Source: Salinicoccus halitifaciens
GTDB taxonomy: Bacteria; Bacillota; Bacilli; Staphylococcales; Salinicoccaceae
Length of the DNA stretch: 64,000 nt
Assembly (NCBI RefSeq): GCF_021026095.1
Contig: NZ_JAJNCU010000005.1
Location: forward strand, 1 to 64,000
Direction: 5' to 3'
Shown here in pieces: positions 34,505 to 43,229 of the stretch (position 1 is its first letter; each line of letters opens with the position of its first letter). Position numbers and translations under genes: made by a program. Under the pieces are notes generated by a model. It saw only the letters and a program-made list of their open reading frames with translations. It was not told where the DNA came from and did not search any database.

Positions 34505-34533
34505 AATATATAGCGGTTCAGCAGATAAGTCAA
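34505..34533 (-). promoter_or_regulatory. Promoter of trpEG
   Basis: TTGACT (34528-34533) and TATATT (34505-34510) lie on the minus strand with a 17-bp spacer. Transcription would start close to 34498, at the first T-box. Confidence 0.85.
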
Positions 34534-34612
34534 CTGTTAATTCTAAATATTTGCATTTCCCTCTTGTTTCCTCTCCCGTTCAATGTTTACCGGCTCCGCC
34601 ATCCGGGTAAGC

Positions 34613-34624
34613 TTTACATGTAAA
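34613..34624. promoter_or_regulatory. Palindrome upstream of the catalase promoter
   Basis: TTTACATGTAAA is a perfect 12-bp palindrome 13 bp upstream of the katA -35 box. It may bind a regulator. It does not match the PerR box TTATAATNATTATAA. Confidence 0.35.
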
Positions 34625-34636
34625 CTGAATGGACTT

Positions 34637-34665
34637 TTGGCACTCAGTAAATATATCACTTATAT
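34637..34665 (+). promoter_or_regulatory. Promoter of katA
   Basis: TTGGCA (34637-34642) and TTATAT (34660-34665) are separated by 17 bp, about 25 bp before the AGGAGG of katA. Confidence 0.65.
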
Positions 34666-34701
34666 AGATTGAAGCGGAAAAATTTACAGGAGGTTTTTAT
34701 T

Positions 34702-36357
34702 TTGGCAGATAAGAATTATCAGAAGGAAAATGAAATTCCTCGCGAAAAAGAAGCAGATCGTGAACCGATGACGACCCGTCAGGGCCATCCGGTGACGGAT
34801 AACCAGAACATGCGCACAATCGGCGACCGCGGCCCTGCGACGATGGAAAACTATCATTTTCTTGAGAAGATGTCGCACTTCGACCGTGAAGAAGTACCGG
34901 AACGCGTCGTCCACGCTCGCGGAACCGGTGCATTCGGCTATTTCGAAACTTACGGCAAGGTCGGCGATGAGCCGGTCGAGAAATATACACGTGCCAAAGT
35001 GTTCTCAGGCGCAGGAAAGCGGACACCTCTGATGGTGCGCTACTCCACTGTGGCAGGCGCGAAGGACTCCCCTGAAACGGAGCGTGATCCGAGAGGTTTC
35101 GCTGTAAAAATGTATACCGAGGACGGGAACTGGGACCTCGTCGGCAACAACCTGAAGATTTTCTTCATCCGTGATGCGATGAAATTCCCGGATATGATCC
35201 ATGCATTCAAGCCCGATCCGGCATCGAACATTCCGGATCCGACAAGGATGTTCGACTTCGTCTCCCGCTCACCGGAAGCGATTCATATGATCACCTTCCT
35301 TTTCTCACCGTGGGGCATCCCTGCAACGTACCGCCATATGCAGGGCTCAGGTGTTAACACTTACAAATGGGTGAACGACGAAGGTGAAGCGGTGCTCGTC
35401 AAATATCACTGGGAACCGAAACAGGGCATCCGCAACCTGACGCAGGAAGAAGCGGATGAAATCCAGTCGAAAACCGTGGCTCATGCGACGGAAGACCTGT
35501 ATTTGGCAATCGAGCGCGGAGATTATCCGGAATGGGAGCTGTTCGTCCAGATCATGGAAGACGGCTATCATGAGGAGCTTGATTTCGATCCGCTCGATGA
35601 CACGAAACTCTGGCCGGAGGATAAATTCCCTTGGCTGCCGGTCGGCAAGATGGTCCTCAACGAAAATCCGACGGACTTCCATGCACAGATCGAGCAAGCG
35701 TCATTCGGTACCGGCGTGCTTGTCGACGGTATGGACTTCTCCGACGACAAGATGCTGATCGGAAGGACCTTCTCCTACTCTGATACACAGCGTTACCGTG
35801 TCGGTGCAAACTATCTGCAGGTGCCGGTCAACAGACCGAAGACGAAAGTCCGTACGAACCAGCACCGCGGCCAGCTCGATCACCGTGACCCAAGCGAAAT
35901 GGGTGACGATCCGAGCATCAACTATGAGCCTTCGATGCGCGGCGGCCTGGAAGAAGCGGAAGAGAGAGGCAAACCGCATCAGCCGACTTACAATGCGGAA
36001 GCATTGAGGAAGCCGATCGACCGCCCGAACAACTACGGACAGGCCGGCGAGACGTACCGCAACTTCGAGGACTGGGAACGTGATGAACTCATCAAGAACC
36101 TGTCCAATGTCCTCGCACAGAGTGACGAGCGCATCCAGGAAGCGATGGTATATCACTTCACACAGGCCGATGAAGACTACGGCAGACGTGTCAAAGAAGG
36201 CATCGAAGCCAAAGTGAAAGAAATGGAACAGATGGAAGACGAAGGTGTACCTGGCCGTGAAGCCGGACAGAAATCCAAATTCGGTGCAGGCACCCAGAAA
36301 CAGCAGGAGGCGTCACAGGACGCAGTGGACAAAGGCCACGAAGCCGATCCTTATTAA
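34702..36357 (+). CDS. katA: Catalase (haem, monofunctional)
   Basis: The protein has 551 residues. The catalytic histidine sits in [15 protein letters not shown] near residue 63, the distal asparagine in [15 protein letters not shown] near residue 136, and the haem-ligand tyrosine in [15 protein letters not shown] near residue 360. The enzyme removes hydrogen peroxide. Typical small-subunit catalases are about 480-500 residues; the extra C-terminal 40 residues here are polar and rich in Gln, Glu and Lys ([12 protein letters not shown]), as in KatX-like clade 1 forms. The start is TTG at 34702, eight bases after AGGAGG. A strong terminator follows. Confidence 0.97.
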   Translation: MADKNYQKENEIPREKEADREPMTTRQGHPVTDNQNMRTIGDRGPATMENYHFLEKMSHFDREEVPERVVHARGTGAFGYFETYGKVGDEPVEKYTRAKVFSGAGKRTPLMVRYSTVAGAKDSPETERDPRGFAVKMYTEDGNWDLVGNNLKIFFIRDAMKFPDMIHAFKPDPASNIPDPTRMFDFVSRSPEAIHMITFLFSPWGIPATYRHMQGSGVNTYKWVNDEGEAVLVKYHWEPKQGIRNLTQEEADEIQSKTVAHATEDLYLAIERGDYPEWELFVQIMEDGYHEELDFDPLDDTKLWPEDKFPWLPVGKMVLNENPTDFHAQIEQASFGTGVLVDGMDFSDDKMLIGRTFSYSDTQRYRVGANYLQVPVNRPKTKVRTNQHRGQLDHRDPSEMGDDPSINYEPSMRGGLEEAEERGKPHQPTYNAEALRKPIDRPNNYGQAGETYRNFEDWERDELIKNLSNVLAQSDERIQEAMVYHFTQADEDYGRRVKEGIEAKVKEMEQMEDEGVPGREAGQKSKFGAGTQKQQEASQDAVDKGHEADPY

Positions 36358-36370
36358 AATTATTGAACAA

Positions 36371-36398
36371 GGCGGGACTTCTGTCCCGCCTTATTTTT
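36371..36398 (+). terminator. Terminator of katA
   Basis: GGCGGGAC and GTCCCGCC pair around TTCT and are followed by TTATTTTT. Confidence 0.92.
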
Positions 36399-36417
36399 AA
36401 TTGAGAGGTTTTATTCT

Positions 36418-36590
36418 GATGAGCGGCTGAGCGGCTGCTCATTCGTTATGGAAACAAGACTTGGATGAGCAGGCTTAAAGGAATTCTGCTCACTCATCCT
36501 CAAAATCACCATCGAATGAGCAGAACAAAAGAAATTCTGCTCATTCACCTTTAAATTCTCCCTCGGATAAGCAGGGGCGTCAAAACCCTG
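36418..36590. repeat. Intergenic array of about 51-bp units, three to four copies
   Basis: ATGAGC-type arms begin at 36419, 36465, 36516 and 36567 (the last reads ATAAGC), spaced 46, 51 and 51 bp. After ATGAGCAGAA about nine bases separate its reverse complement TTCTGCTCAT, and about 22 bases lead to the next unit. The first and last copies are degenerate. The arrangement of alternating arms is the same as in the 52-bp and 41-bp arrays. It starts 20 bases after the katA terminator and ends before the ferritin terminator. Confidence 0.85.
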
Positions 36591-36602
36591 GATTTCCACA
36601 TG

Positions 36603-36632
36603 AAAAAGAGGCCGGGCACCTCTCCCAACCTC
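36603..36632 (-). terminator. Terminator of the ferritin gene
   Basis: On the minus strand GAGGTTGGG pairs with CCCGGCCTC, using two G-U pairs, around a seven-base loop, and five T follow. Confidence 0.75.
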
Positions 36633-36673
36633 TAGTCATTATCCCCGAAAGCCATTTCCCGGGAAATAGATGT

Positions 36674-37180
36674 TCATTCTTCCGGTACGTCGAATTGCCT
36701 TTTGGCAAGCTCACGCTCATATACATACAATGCATTGCCGTCATCTTTCAGCCGGCCGATGTAATCGAGGTGTGTTTCGAACATCGCTTCTTCTTCCACC
36801 TGCTCATCGAGGAACCACCTGACGAATGACAATGTCATATGCTCGCGGTCTTCGGTGGCGATATCGGAAATCTCATAGAAATTCCTGGTCACCGTCTTCT
36901 CCTGTTCAAGCCCCTGCCTGAAAGTGTCGAGCAGGGAATCATAATCGTTTTTCGGTTCGGGGATGCTCTGGAATTTTGCATGTACACCACGGTCGTTCAA
37001 ATAGTTATAGATTTTGGTGCCGTGGTACCGCTCCTCTTTTGCCTGCTGTTTATAGAAGTTCGCAAAGCCGTCGTAACTCTTGTTTTCGCAATACGATGCC
37101 ATTGCCAGGTACTCATGCGCTGCTGCAAATTCATGGTTCATCTGGTCGATCAAAGCTTGTTTCAACTTATCTGATAACAT
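36674..37180 (-). CDS. ftnA: Ferritin
   Basis: The 168-residue protein is a non-haem bacterial ferritin that stores iron in a 24-subunit shell. Ferroxidase ligands are visible: E in [18 protein letters not shown] near residue 17, EERYH near residue 50, E near residue 94 and Q/E in FLDEQVEEE near residue 127. It lies on the opposite strand from katA, in a window rich in iron and peroxide genes. AGGGAGGTTCTAAA precedes the ATG at 37180. Confidence 0.95.
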   Translation of the reverse strand: MLSDKLKQALIDQMNHEFAAAHEYLAMASYCENKSYDGFANFYKQQAKEERYHGTKIYNYLNDRGVHAKFQSIPEPKNDYDSLLDTFRQGLEQEKTVTRNFYEISDIATEDREHMTLSFVRWFLDEQVEEEAMFETHLDYIGRLKDDGNALYVYERELAKRQFDVPEE

Positions 37181-37273
37181 TTTAGAACCTCCCTTTCACC
37201 ACCTATTATATCGATTCCCTTAACACAATATCAAAAGATTGACCCGGCTTCAGAAATTTCCGTACCGGAACAG

Positions 37274-37319
37274 AAAAACTCCTGCATACCAGATTCTCAT
37301 TCCATCCGGGATGCAGGAG
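37274..37319 (-). terminator. Terminator-like hairpin upstream of the ferritin gene, after no minus-strand gene
   Basis: On the minus strand CTCCTGCAT and ATGCAGGAG enclose a 23-base loop and are followed by five T. The stem starts about 13 bases past the AgcS stop codon at 37332, so it ends that transcript. Confidence 0.75.
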
Positions 37320-37331
37320 CTGCATATCTTT

Positions 37332-38891
37332 TTATTTACCTTCTTCGACCTCATCAGAATATCTATATTCCGGGTCGTTCCGCTTCGGATATTCCACTGT
37401 CCAGAAGTCCGCACCCTTCATATCCTTATCCGGTGTATAGATGATTTCTTCAATTTTCCCCTGTTTTTTGAGTTTGTACTGCCGTTCGTAATCCTTGAAT
37501 GCGCGTAAGGCCGGTTTCTGCAGGAGCAGTATGGCGATGATGTTGATCCACGCCATGAGTCCGACACCGAGGTCACCGAACTGCCATGCAAGACCCGCCG
37601 TGGAAACTGTGCCGTAGTACGCTGAAGCGATCAGCGCGATACCGAGCAGCGGTTTGGCGAGAGGTATCTTGTTCTTCGTGATGTAGACGAGGTTCGTCTC
37701 TGCGATATAGTAGTATGCGAGCAATGTCGTATAGCAGAAGAACAGCAGTGCAAATGCGACAAAGTATGTGCCGAAGCCGATGAAATCAGGTGTGAACCCT
37801 TCCAGACCGTGGAACGCTTTGTCAACACTCGCCTGTGTGAAAGCTACCGTACCGCTGACATCCCGCGTGCCGTCACCCGCTTCCTGATAGACGTTGTTAT
37901 CTATGAGCAGTCCGTCCGCACCATCCGATACGTTGTACATGCCGGTGATGAGGATCATCAGCGCTGTTGCCGTACATACGAATAACGTATCGATATATAC
38001 GGAGAACGCCTGCACAAGCCCCTGTTTCGCCGGGTGGGAAACTTCAGCCGCACCCGCAGCATGTGCGCCGGTACCCTGACCAGCTTCATTCGAATAAAGC
38101 CCCCGTTTGACACCGATCATGATCATGGCACCGACGATGCCGCCGAATGTCTGTTCAAGGCCGAATGCACTTCTGAAGATCAGTGCAAAAAGTCCGGGCA
38201 CCTGTTCGATGTTCATGATGACGATGATACCCGCAACGATGATGTATGCGATGGCCATGAACGGCACGATTGCAGTCGCAACATTCGCGATCGCCCTGAT
38301 CCCCCCGAAGACTACCGCTCCAAGTATGATGACCAGGAAGATGCCGACCATCCAAGGTTCAATTGGGAATGCATTGGTTGCAGAACCCGATATCGAGTTT
38401 GCCTGGATGCCCGGAAGCAAAATACCGCAGGCAATGACCGTCACCACTGCGAAAAGTAGTGCGTAGTACTTGCCGAATGTGCCGCCGATCCCCTTTTCGA
38501 TGTAGTAGGCAGGTCCCCCACGGTACTGACCGTCCTGCCTCTGTTTATAAATCTGTGCAAGCGTCGACTCGACGAATGCACTGCCTGCGCCTAAAAATGC
38601 GATAAGCCACATCCAGAAAATTGCACCCGGACCCCCAAGGAAAATTGCTGTAGCCACACCCACGATGTTACCCGTGCCGACGCGTCCTGCAAGTGACACC
38701 GCGATGGCCTGGAAACTTGAGATCCCTTCTGCAGACTTCTGACCGCCGAGCATCAGGCGCACCATATCTATGACATACCGCACCTGGAAAAACTTCATCC
38801 TGAGTGAGAAATAAAGACCGACGACAACGAGCAGGATGACGAGTGCCGCGCTCCAGACAATATCATTCAAAAACGTCACAATAGCTTCCAT
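37332..38891 (-). CDS. Sodium/amino-acid (alanine/glycine) symporter, AgcS family, long form
   Basis: The protein has 519 residues and ten to eleven membrane segments. AgcS motifs are GRVGTGNIVGVATAIFLGGP near residue 69, FWMWLIAFLGAGSAFVEST near residue 95 and YSNEAGQGTGAHAAGA near residue 262. Compared with the first AgcS it has an extra loop around residues 325-355 and a charged C-terminal tail of about 60 residues. It is distinct from the copy at 2573-3949 and may prefer another amino acid. AAGGGGATG precedes the ATG at 38891. Confidence 0.92.
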   Translation of the reverse strand: MEAIVTFLNDIVWSAALVILLVVVGLYFSLRMKFFQVRYVIDMVRLMLGGQKSAEGISSFQAIAVSLAGRVGTGNIVGVATAIFLGGPGAIFWMWLIAFLGAGSAFVESTLAQIYKQRQDGQYRGGPAYYIEKGIGGTFGKYYALLFAVVTVIACGILLPGIQANSISGSATNAFPIEPWMVGIFLVIILGAVVFGGIRAIANVATAIVPFMAIAYIIVAGIIVIMNIEQVPGLFALIFRSAFGLEQTFGGIVGAMIMIGVKRGLYSNEAGQGTGAHAAGAAEVSHPAKQGLVQAFSVYIDTLFVCTATALMILITGMYNVSDGADGLLIDNNVYQEAGDGTRDVSGTVAFTQASVDKAFHGLEGFTPDFIGFGTYFVAFALLFFCYTTLLAYYYIAETNLVYITKNKIPLAKPLLGIALIASAYYGTVSTAGLAWQFGDLGVGLMAWINIIAILLLQKPALRAFKDYERQYKLKKQGKIEEIIYTPDKDMKGADFWTVEYPKRNDPEYRYSDEVEEGK

Positions 38892-38932
38892 TTAAACATC
38901 CCCTTTGTTTTTCAACTCTGTAAGCTGAGATA

Positions 38933-38961
38933 AATATAGTATATTTATGCCCGCTTGTCTA
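38933..38961 (-). promoter_or_regulatory. Promoter of the second AgcS gene
   Basis: TAGACA (38956-38961) and TATATT (38933-38938) lie on the minus strand with a 17-bp spacer. The rest of the gap, 38962-39198, is A/T-rich with no gene that I can support. A weak C/G stem at 39161-39190 with T on the minus strand may end the DUF4385 transcript. Confidence 0.65.
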
Positions 38962-39198
38962 CTATTATTTTCAGAAATTTCAACCGCTTACAAAGCCTTC
39001 ATATCAGTGCTTATAGTAAGTCCATGGTACATAAGGGGTTGTATGTATTTATGCATAAACTTATAAATTATTGGATTTATCTTTATAATCAGATAAATTA
39101 CATAGATAAACAGATTTAATCGCAAAATATATGCACTACTGCATAAATTGATGTAAAAATACAACCGGATCATATTTGAACCGGCTGTCTGTATTAAT

Positions 39199-39645
39199 TC
39201 ACCCATATTCTTTTTGATGCTTCCTCTTCAGCTTCAAATACTCTTCATCCTCACGGACTTTGATCCATTTCTCTTCGAATATCCGTGCAGACTCCGCCTT
39301 CTCCTCATCAATCTGCCGCTCTTTCACTTCACCGTCTTCATCATATTTCCGTCCGCCTTTATAATTCGCGTAGCGTCGGGAGCGTGTATAGCCCATCTGC
39401 AGGAACTTCCTCGCCATGTCCATGCCGACGAAATCATCATCCTTCTTATATTCCTCGTACATCTTATAAATCTTATCCGATGACTCGCGCGCAATATCCG
39501 GAGTCTTGAACCGCCAGTGCGGCAGGATTTCACTTTTATAGGGCTCGACGAGCAGCACACCCTGCTCGCCCCGCCCGACGCGGTAGAGTTCCGGATTTTC
39601 CCTGAAATCAATCGAATCGAAATCGAGGTCATAGTCGAACGCCAT
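39199..39645 (-). CDS. DUF4385 family protein
   Basis: The 148-residue soluble protein starts MAFDYDLDFDSIDFRENPELY, contains GEQGVLLVEPYKSEILPHW near residue 28, DFVGMDMARKFLQMGYTRSRRYA near residue 73, and ends in a charged helix. This is the DUF4385 pattern, whose function is unknown; proteins of this kind are widespread in bacteria and some phages. The frame is open further upstream, but the ATG at 39645 has GGAGGGGACACG before it and is the family start. Confidence 0.85.
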   Translation of the reverse strand: MAFDYDLDFDSIDFRENPELYRVGRGEQGVLLVEPYKSEILPHWRFKTPDIARESSDKIYKMYEEYKKDDDFVGMDMARKFLQMGYTRSRRYANYKGGRKYDEDGEVKERQIDEEKAESARIFEEKWIKVREDEEYLKLKRKHQKEYG

Positions 39646-39763
39646 CGTGTCCCCTCCAGTACTCTTTTGATATATCATCTTATCTTTTACCCCGATGCCC
39701 AGTCTCTGAACCTGAAAACTGCAGGTGAAAACCAGTGAGAATGCAGGAGTGGAAATTATTACA

Positions 39764-39792
39764 TTTACACCAACCCGGCGTTGCACTACAAT
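39764..39792 (+). promoter_or_regulatory. Promoter of the 57-residue membrane protein
   Basis: TTTACA (39764-39769) and TACAAT (39787-39792) are separated by 17 bp, about 28 bp before the start codon. Confidence 0.7.
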
Positions 39793-39820
39793 TAAGAAAA
39801 AGCAGACAAGGGTGATATGG

Positions 39821-39994
39821 GTGAAAGGTTTGTTGTGGATAGTGGGGATGTTTCTTCTTCTCGTTGTTATATTTATCATAATTTGGGTCATGACTGCGGA
39901 TCGCGTCGGCAACACGGAAGTCCTGCTGCCCGGAGGCGGCATTGAATATATAGGTGCTGCCAAGGAAGCAGTTTATAATCAGTGGTTCATCTGA
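39821..39994 (+). CDS. Small single-pass membrane protein, unknown
   Basis: The 57-residue protein starts with GTG at 39821 after AAGGGTGAT. A hydrophobic helix (residues 4-25, LLWIVGMFLLLVVIFIIIW) is followed by a hydrophilic tail ending in GGIEYIGAAKEAVYNQWFI. A consensus promoter and a following hairpin frame it as a real transcription unit. I recognise no family. Confidence 0.6.
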   Translation: MKGLLWIVGMFLLLVVIFIIIWVMTADRVGNTEVLLPGGGIEYIGAAKEAVYNQWFI

Positions 39995-40050
39995 CTGTAA
40001 ACAATCTTTATCAGAATGTCTTTGGACAGTAATTATATAAGAGCATGAAC

Positions 40051-40099
40051 ACCCCTTTATGGCCGGGAAGGCATCCCGCTGTAAAGGGGGTTATTTTTT
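40051..40099 (+). terminator. Terminator-like hairpin between the small membrane gene and the aconitase gene
   Basis: CCCCTTTA and TAAAGGGG form the outer stem, with GGGA/TCCC inside, followed by TTATTTTTT. It may end the short upstream gene, or act as an attenuator for the aconitase gene, since it is followed at once by GGAGG and a tiny reading frame. Confidence 0.8.
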
Positions 40100-40111
40100 G
40101 GAGGCGAATCA

Positions 40112-40159
40112 ATGAAAATTCCAAGTTTTCAGTTTACCTTTCCCGGTTTAGTGCAATAG
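40112..40159 (+). CDS. Possible 15-residue leader peptide before aconitase
   Basis: ATG at 40112 follows GGAGGCGAATCA and opens a frame of 15 codons, MKIPSFQFTFPGLVQ, ending in TAG. The ribosome site is good, but the frame is short and could be chance. It overlaps a promoter candidate and precedes the aconitase start by about 55 bp. Confidence 0.2.
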   Translation: MKIPSFQFTFPGLVQ

Positions 40160-40162
40160 TAT
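40133..40162 (+). promoter_or_regulatory. Promoter candidate of the aconitase gene
   Basis: TTTACC (40133-40138) and TAGTAT (40157-40162) are 18 bp apart, about 40 bp before the aconitase ribosome site. Confidence 0.45.
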
Positions 40163-40215
40163 ATGTACAAGCGGTTTTTCGACAGCGTAAGCGAATATTA
40201 CAGGAGGGGTATGAA

Positions 40216-42153
40216 ATGCAGTTGAATGTTTCACAAAAGTTAATCAAGGACCATCTGGTATCCGGTGAGATGACGCCGGGTTCGGAAATCGGCCTTAAGA
40301 TCGATCAGACGCTCACGCAGGATGCGACGGGGACGATGGTGATGCTGGAGCTGGAAGCGATGGAACTTGACCGGGTGAAGACCGAAGTGTCCGCCCAGTA
40401 CGTCGACCATAACCTGATCCAGGATGACCACCGTAACCCCGATGACCACATATTCCTAAGAAGTGCCGCACAGCGGTTCGGCGTCTACTACAGCAGGCCG
40501 GGTAACGGGGTGAGCCACCCTGTGCATATGCAGGACCTCGCCATACCAGGCAAGACTCTCCTCGGCTCGGACAGTCATACATGCGCAAACGGATGCATGG
40601 GTATGCTTGCGATGGGTGCCGGCGGAATCGACGTCGCAATGGCCATGGCGGGTGAAACGTACCATATCACGATGCCGCGCATTATGGGTGTCAAACTCAC
40701 CGGCGAGCTGCCTGAGTGGGTCAGCGCAAAAGATGTCATTTTGGAACTGCTCCGCCGTCACAGCGTCAAGGGCGGTGTCGGTAAAATCATCGAGTATTAC
40801 GGACCGGGGCTCGACAGCTTATCCGCAATGGACCGTCATGTGATTGCGAACATGGGCGCAGAGCTCGGCGCGACCGCATCGGTGTTCCCGTCGGATGATG
40901 AAGTGAAGCGCTTTATGACGACACAGAAGCGTGAACATGAATGGGTGGAACTGAAAGCGGACGAAGGTGCCGAATATGATGATCATGATGAAGTGAACTT
41001 ATCCGAACTGGTTCCGCTCATCGCAAAACCGACAAGTCCCGATAACGTCGTACCGGTGACTGAAATCGAAGGGGATCCGATCTACCAGTCCTATATCGGT
41101 TCATCAGCAAACCCGGGTTACCGCGACTTTGCGATTGCAAGCAAGATCGTGGAAGGCAGGCAGGTGGCGAACGGCATTTCATTCGACATCAACCCAACCT
41201 CCAGGCAGCAGCTCCAGCAGCTCGTTGAAAACGGTCATATCGCGAATCTCCTATCCGCATCCGGGCGTCTCCACCAGGCAGGCTGTAATGGCTGTATCGG
41301 CATGGGACAGGCGCCGGCTTCAGGCCAGAACAGTCTCCGCACGACGCCGAGGAACTTCCCCGGACGTTCCGGTACAAGGGAGGACAGCGTCTTTCTGTGC
41401 AGTCCGGAAACCGCAGCCGCTTCAGCTTTGACCGGTGTCATCACAGACCCGAGGACGCTTGATATTCCATATCCTGAAATCGAGGAGCCGGCAATACCTG
41501 AAAAAGGGCTCGAGATGCTTGAAGCACCGCCAGAGGACAACCAAAGCGTCGAAATCAAAAAAGGCCCGAACATCTCGAAAATCCCTGATTTTGAACCGAT
41601 CGAAAACAACTTCGATGTGCCGGTCATCCTCAAAATGGGAGATAACATCTCGACCGATGAGATTCTTGCAGGCGGTTCAAGAGTCCTCCCGTACCGCAGT
41701 AACATCGAGATGATCAGTACATTCACTTTCGAAGGTGTCGATGAGACGTACAATGACCGCGCAATGGAAATACGTGACGAAGGCGGCCATATGATCGTCG
41801 CCGGCCATAACTACGGACAGGGCTCCAGCCGTGAACACGCCGTGCTCGCACCGCGCTACCTCGGCATGAAAGTCGCCCTGGTGAAGGACTTTGCACGGAT
41901 CCACCTGCAGAACCTCATCAACTTCGGCATACTGCCGCTCACCTTCGTCAACCCGGAAGATCACGAACTGATTGAAGATGGAGACATCATCGAATTCAGG
42001 AATGTCCATGACAACATAAAGAACAGCGATACATTCGAAGTCACCCTGAAGGAATCCGGCAGGAAAATCCCGGTCAGGCACAGCATGACACAAAGGCACC
42101 TCGACATCATGCTTGCCGGCGGCATCATCAACTGGGTGAAACAGAGAAGCTAG
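40216..42153 (+). CDS. Aconitate hydratase, Aquifex-type short form
   Basis: The protein has 645 residues, far shorter than the roughly 900-residue AcnA of staphylococci. It matches the short aconitase type, with the swivel domain following the core domains directly. Iron-sulfur ligands are in DSHTCANGCMG near residue 117 and AGCNGCIGMGQAP near residue 356; the swivel domain shows GGSRVLPYRS and the active-site GQGSSREHA near residue 535. It interconverts citrate and isocitrate, though members of this group may act on homoaconitate or related acids. The ATG at 40216 lies six bases after AGGAGGGG; the ATG at 40211 is out of frame. It may be a second aconitase in the genome. Confidence 0.9.
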   Translation: MQLNVSQKLIKDHLVSGEMTPGSEIGLKIDQTLTQDATGTMVMLELEAMELDRVKTEVSAQYVDHNLIQDDHRNPDDHIFLRSAAQRFGVYYSRPGNGVSHPVHMQDLAIPGKTLLGSDSHTCANGCMGMLAMGAGGIDVAMAMAGETYHITMPRIMGVKLTGELPEWVSAKDVILELLRRHSVKGGVGKIIEYYGPGLDSLSAMDRHVIANMGAELGATASVFPSDDEVKRFMTTQKREHEWVELKADEGAEYDDHDEVNLSELVPLIAKPTSPDNVVPVTEIEGDPIYQSYIGSSANPGYRDFAIASKIVEGRQVANGISFDINPTSRQQLQQLVENGHIANLLSASGRLHQAGCNGCIGMGQAPASGQNSLRTTPRNFPGRSGTREDSVFLCSPETAAASALTGVITDPRTLDIPYPEIEEPAIPEKGLEMLEAPPEDNQSVEIKKGPNISKIPDFEPIENNFDVPVILKMGDNISTDEILAGGSRVLPYRSNIEMISTFTFEGVDETYNDRAMEIRDEGGHMIVAGHNYGQGSSREHAVLAPRYLGMKVALVKDFARIHLQNLINFGILPLTFVNPEDHELIEDGDIIEFRNVHDNIKNSDTFEVTLKESGRKIPVRHSMTQRHLDIMLAGGIINWVKQRS

Positions 42154-42164
42154 ACCTTACCATG

Positions 42165-42192
42165 AAAGGCCCTTTTGGGCCTTTTCTTTTTG
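42165..42192 (+). terminator. Terminator of the aconitase gene
   Basis: AAAGGCCC and GGGCCTTT pair around TTTT and are followed by T-rich sequence. Confidence 0.88.
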
Positions 42193-42199
42193 TGAAAAA

Positions 42200-42230
42200 T
42201 AAAAACCGTATGCCCATGAAAGCATACGGT
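42200..42230 (-). terminator. Terminator of the DUF2188 gene
   Basis: On the minus strand ACCGTATGC and GCATACGGT pair around an eight-base loop and are followed by five T. Confidence 0.88.
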
Positions 42231-42239
42231 CTGCCATTT

Positions 42240-42488
42240 TTACTGATCATACTCGATCTGGTCTTCGATCTCCCCGCTGTCACTATGGATGATCGCTTTT
42301 GAGCCGGCTTCCTCCGCCCGCTTCTTCGCATCCTCAATGGCCTCATTCTTATTGTCGAAAGTGTTGAGGGGTGGGTTTTTGCCTTCTTCCTTCACTGCCC
42401 AGTCCTTCTTGTCGCCGGGCACGACATGGTAGCGCGCATCATCCGTACCGGCCCGCTTCTCGAAATAATTGCCGCGTTCATCTGCCAT
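42240..42488 (-). CDS. DUF2188 domain protein
   Basis: The 82-residue acidic protein contains ARYHVVPGDKKDWAVKEEG near residue 18, then NTFDNKNEAIEDAKKRAEEAG and a final AIIHSDSGEIEDQIEYD. This is the DUF2188 pattern (a small alpha/beta domain where a W-V strand is followed by a helix and an H.dG.i strand). The function is unknown; related proteins are stress-linked in some Firmicutes. GGAGGCATATAT precedes the ATG. Confidence 0.85.
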   Translation of the reverse strand: MADERGNYFEKRAGTDDARYHVVPGDKKDWAVKEEGKNPPLNTFDNKNEAIEDAKKRAEEAGSKAIIHSDSGEIEDQIEYDQ

Positions 42489-42565
42489 ATATATGCCTCC
42501 TCGTTTTGAAGTATACAGTTATCATGTTACCCGGGAGGATTATATTTAAACAGGCAGGAGAATGT

Positions 42566-43150
42566 TCAATACCTTGATCTTCTCTTCTTCGTATAGCCGT
42601 TCCTGCCGAGTGTGCCCAGCTGATAATTGTGATACGCATTGAACTCTTCTATGCTCAAATTATTGTCTCTAAGGATATTGTATGTGATGTGTCCTGCCAT
42701 TCTCGCATCCGCCAATGCATTATGGTGGTTGTCGGCGGCCACATTGAAGTATTTCGCCATGTTCACAAGTTTATGGTTCGGCAGCCGGTACATCGCCTTC
42801 GAGAGTCTGTAGGAACAGATGTAATTGAGCGGCGGTATCGTTATATTGTATTTCCTGTAGGCATCCTGGATGCCGTACATGTCGAACTGGGAAAAGTGTG
42901 CGACCATTATCTGGTCACCGATGAATGACTCAATGTCCCTGTTCACTTCAGGGAAAGTCGGTTCGCCTTTGACATCCGCTTCCGTGATGCCGTGTATTTC
43001 TATATTTGCATAGGAGAAATATTCCTCCGGATTGATCAGTGTATAATATTCATCAACGATCTGTCCTTCTTCAAACTTGACCATACCGATCGAACAGATA
43101 GAACTTCTTTCGCGGTTGGCCGTTTCTATATCAAGCGCCACATATTTCAT
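42566..43150 (-). CDS. 3'-5' exonuclease, DnaQ/epsilon family
   Basis: The protein has 194 residues. Exonuclease motif I is ALDIETANRERSSIC at residue 5, motif II is around MVAHFSQFDMYGI near residue 88 and motif III is NHHNALADARMAGHI near residue 147, with the His and Asp of the DEDDh class. It removes 3' nucleotides from DNA or RNA, for repair or proofreading. The ATG at 43150 follows CAGGAGG; a longer in-frame start has none. Confidence 0.92.
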   Translation of the reverse strand: MKYVALDIETANRERSSICSIGMVKFEEGQIVDEYYTLINPEEYFSYANIEIHGITEADVKGEPTFPEVNRDIESFIGDQIMVAHFSQFDMYGIQDAYRKYNITIPPLNYICSYRLSKAMYRLPNHKLVNMAKYFNVAADNHHNALADARMAGHITYNILRDNNLSIEEFNAYHNYQLGTLGRNGYTKKRRSRY

Positions 43151-43229
43151 AAGCCGCCTCCTGTTCATAATGTCTTATTATAACATCTCCCGCATGAATT
43201 TTATTAGCATAAAACCTCTTATCTTTCCG

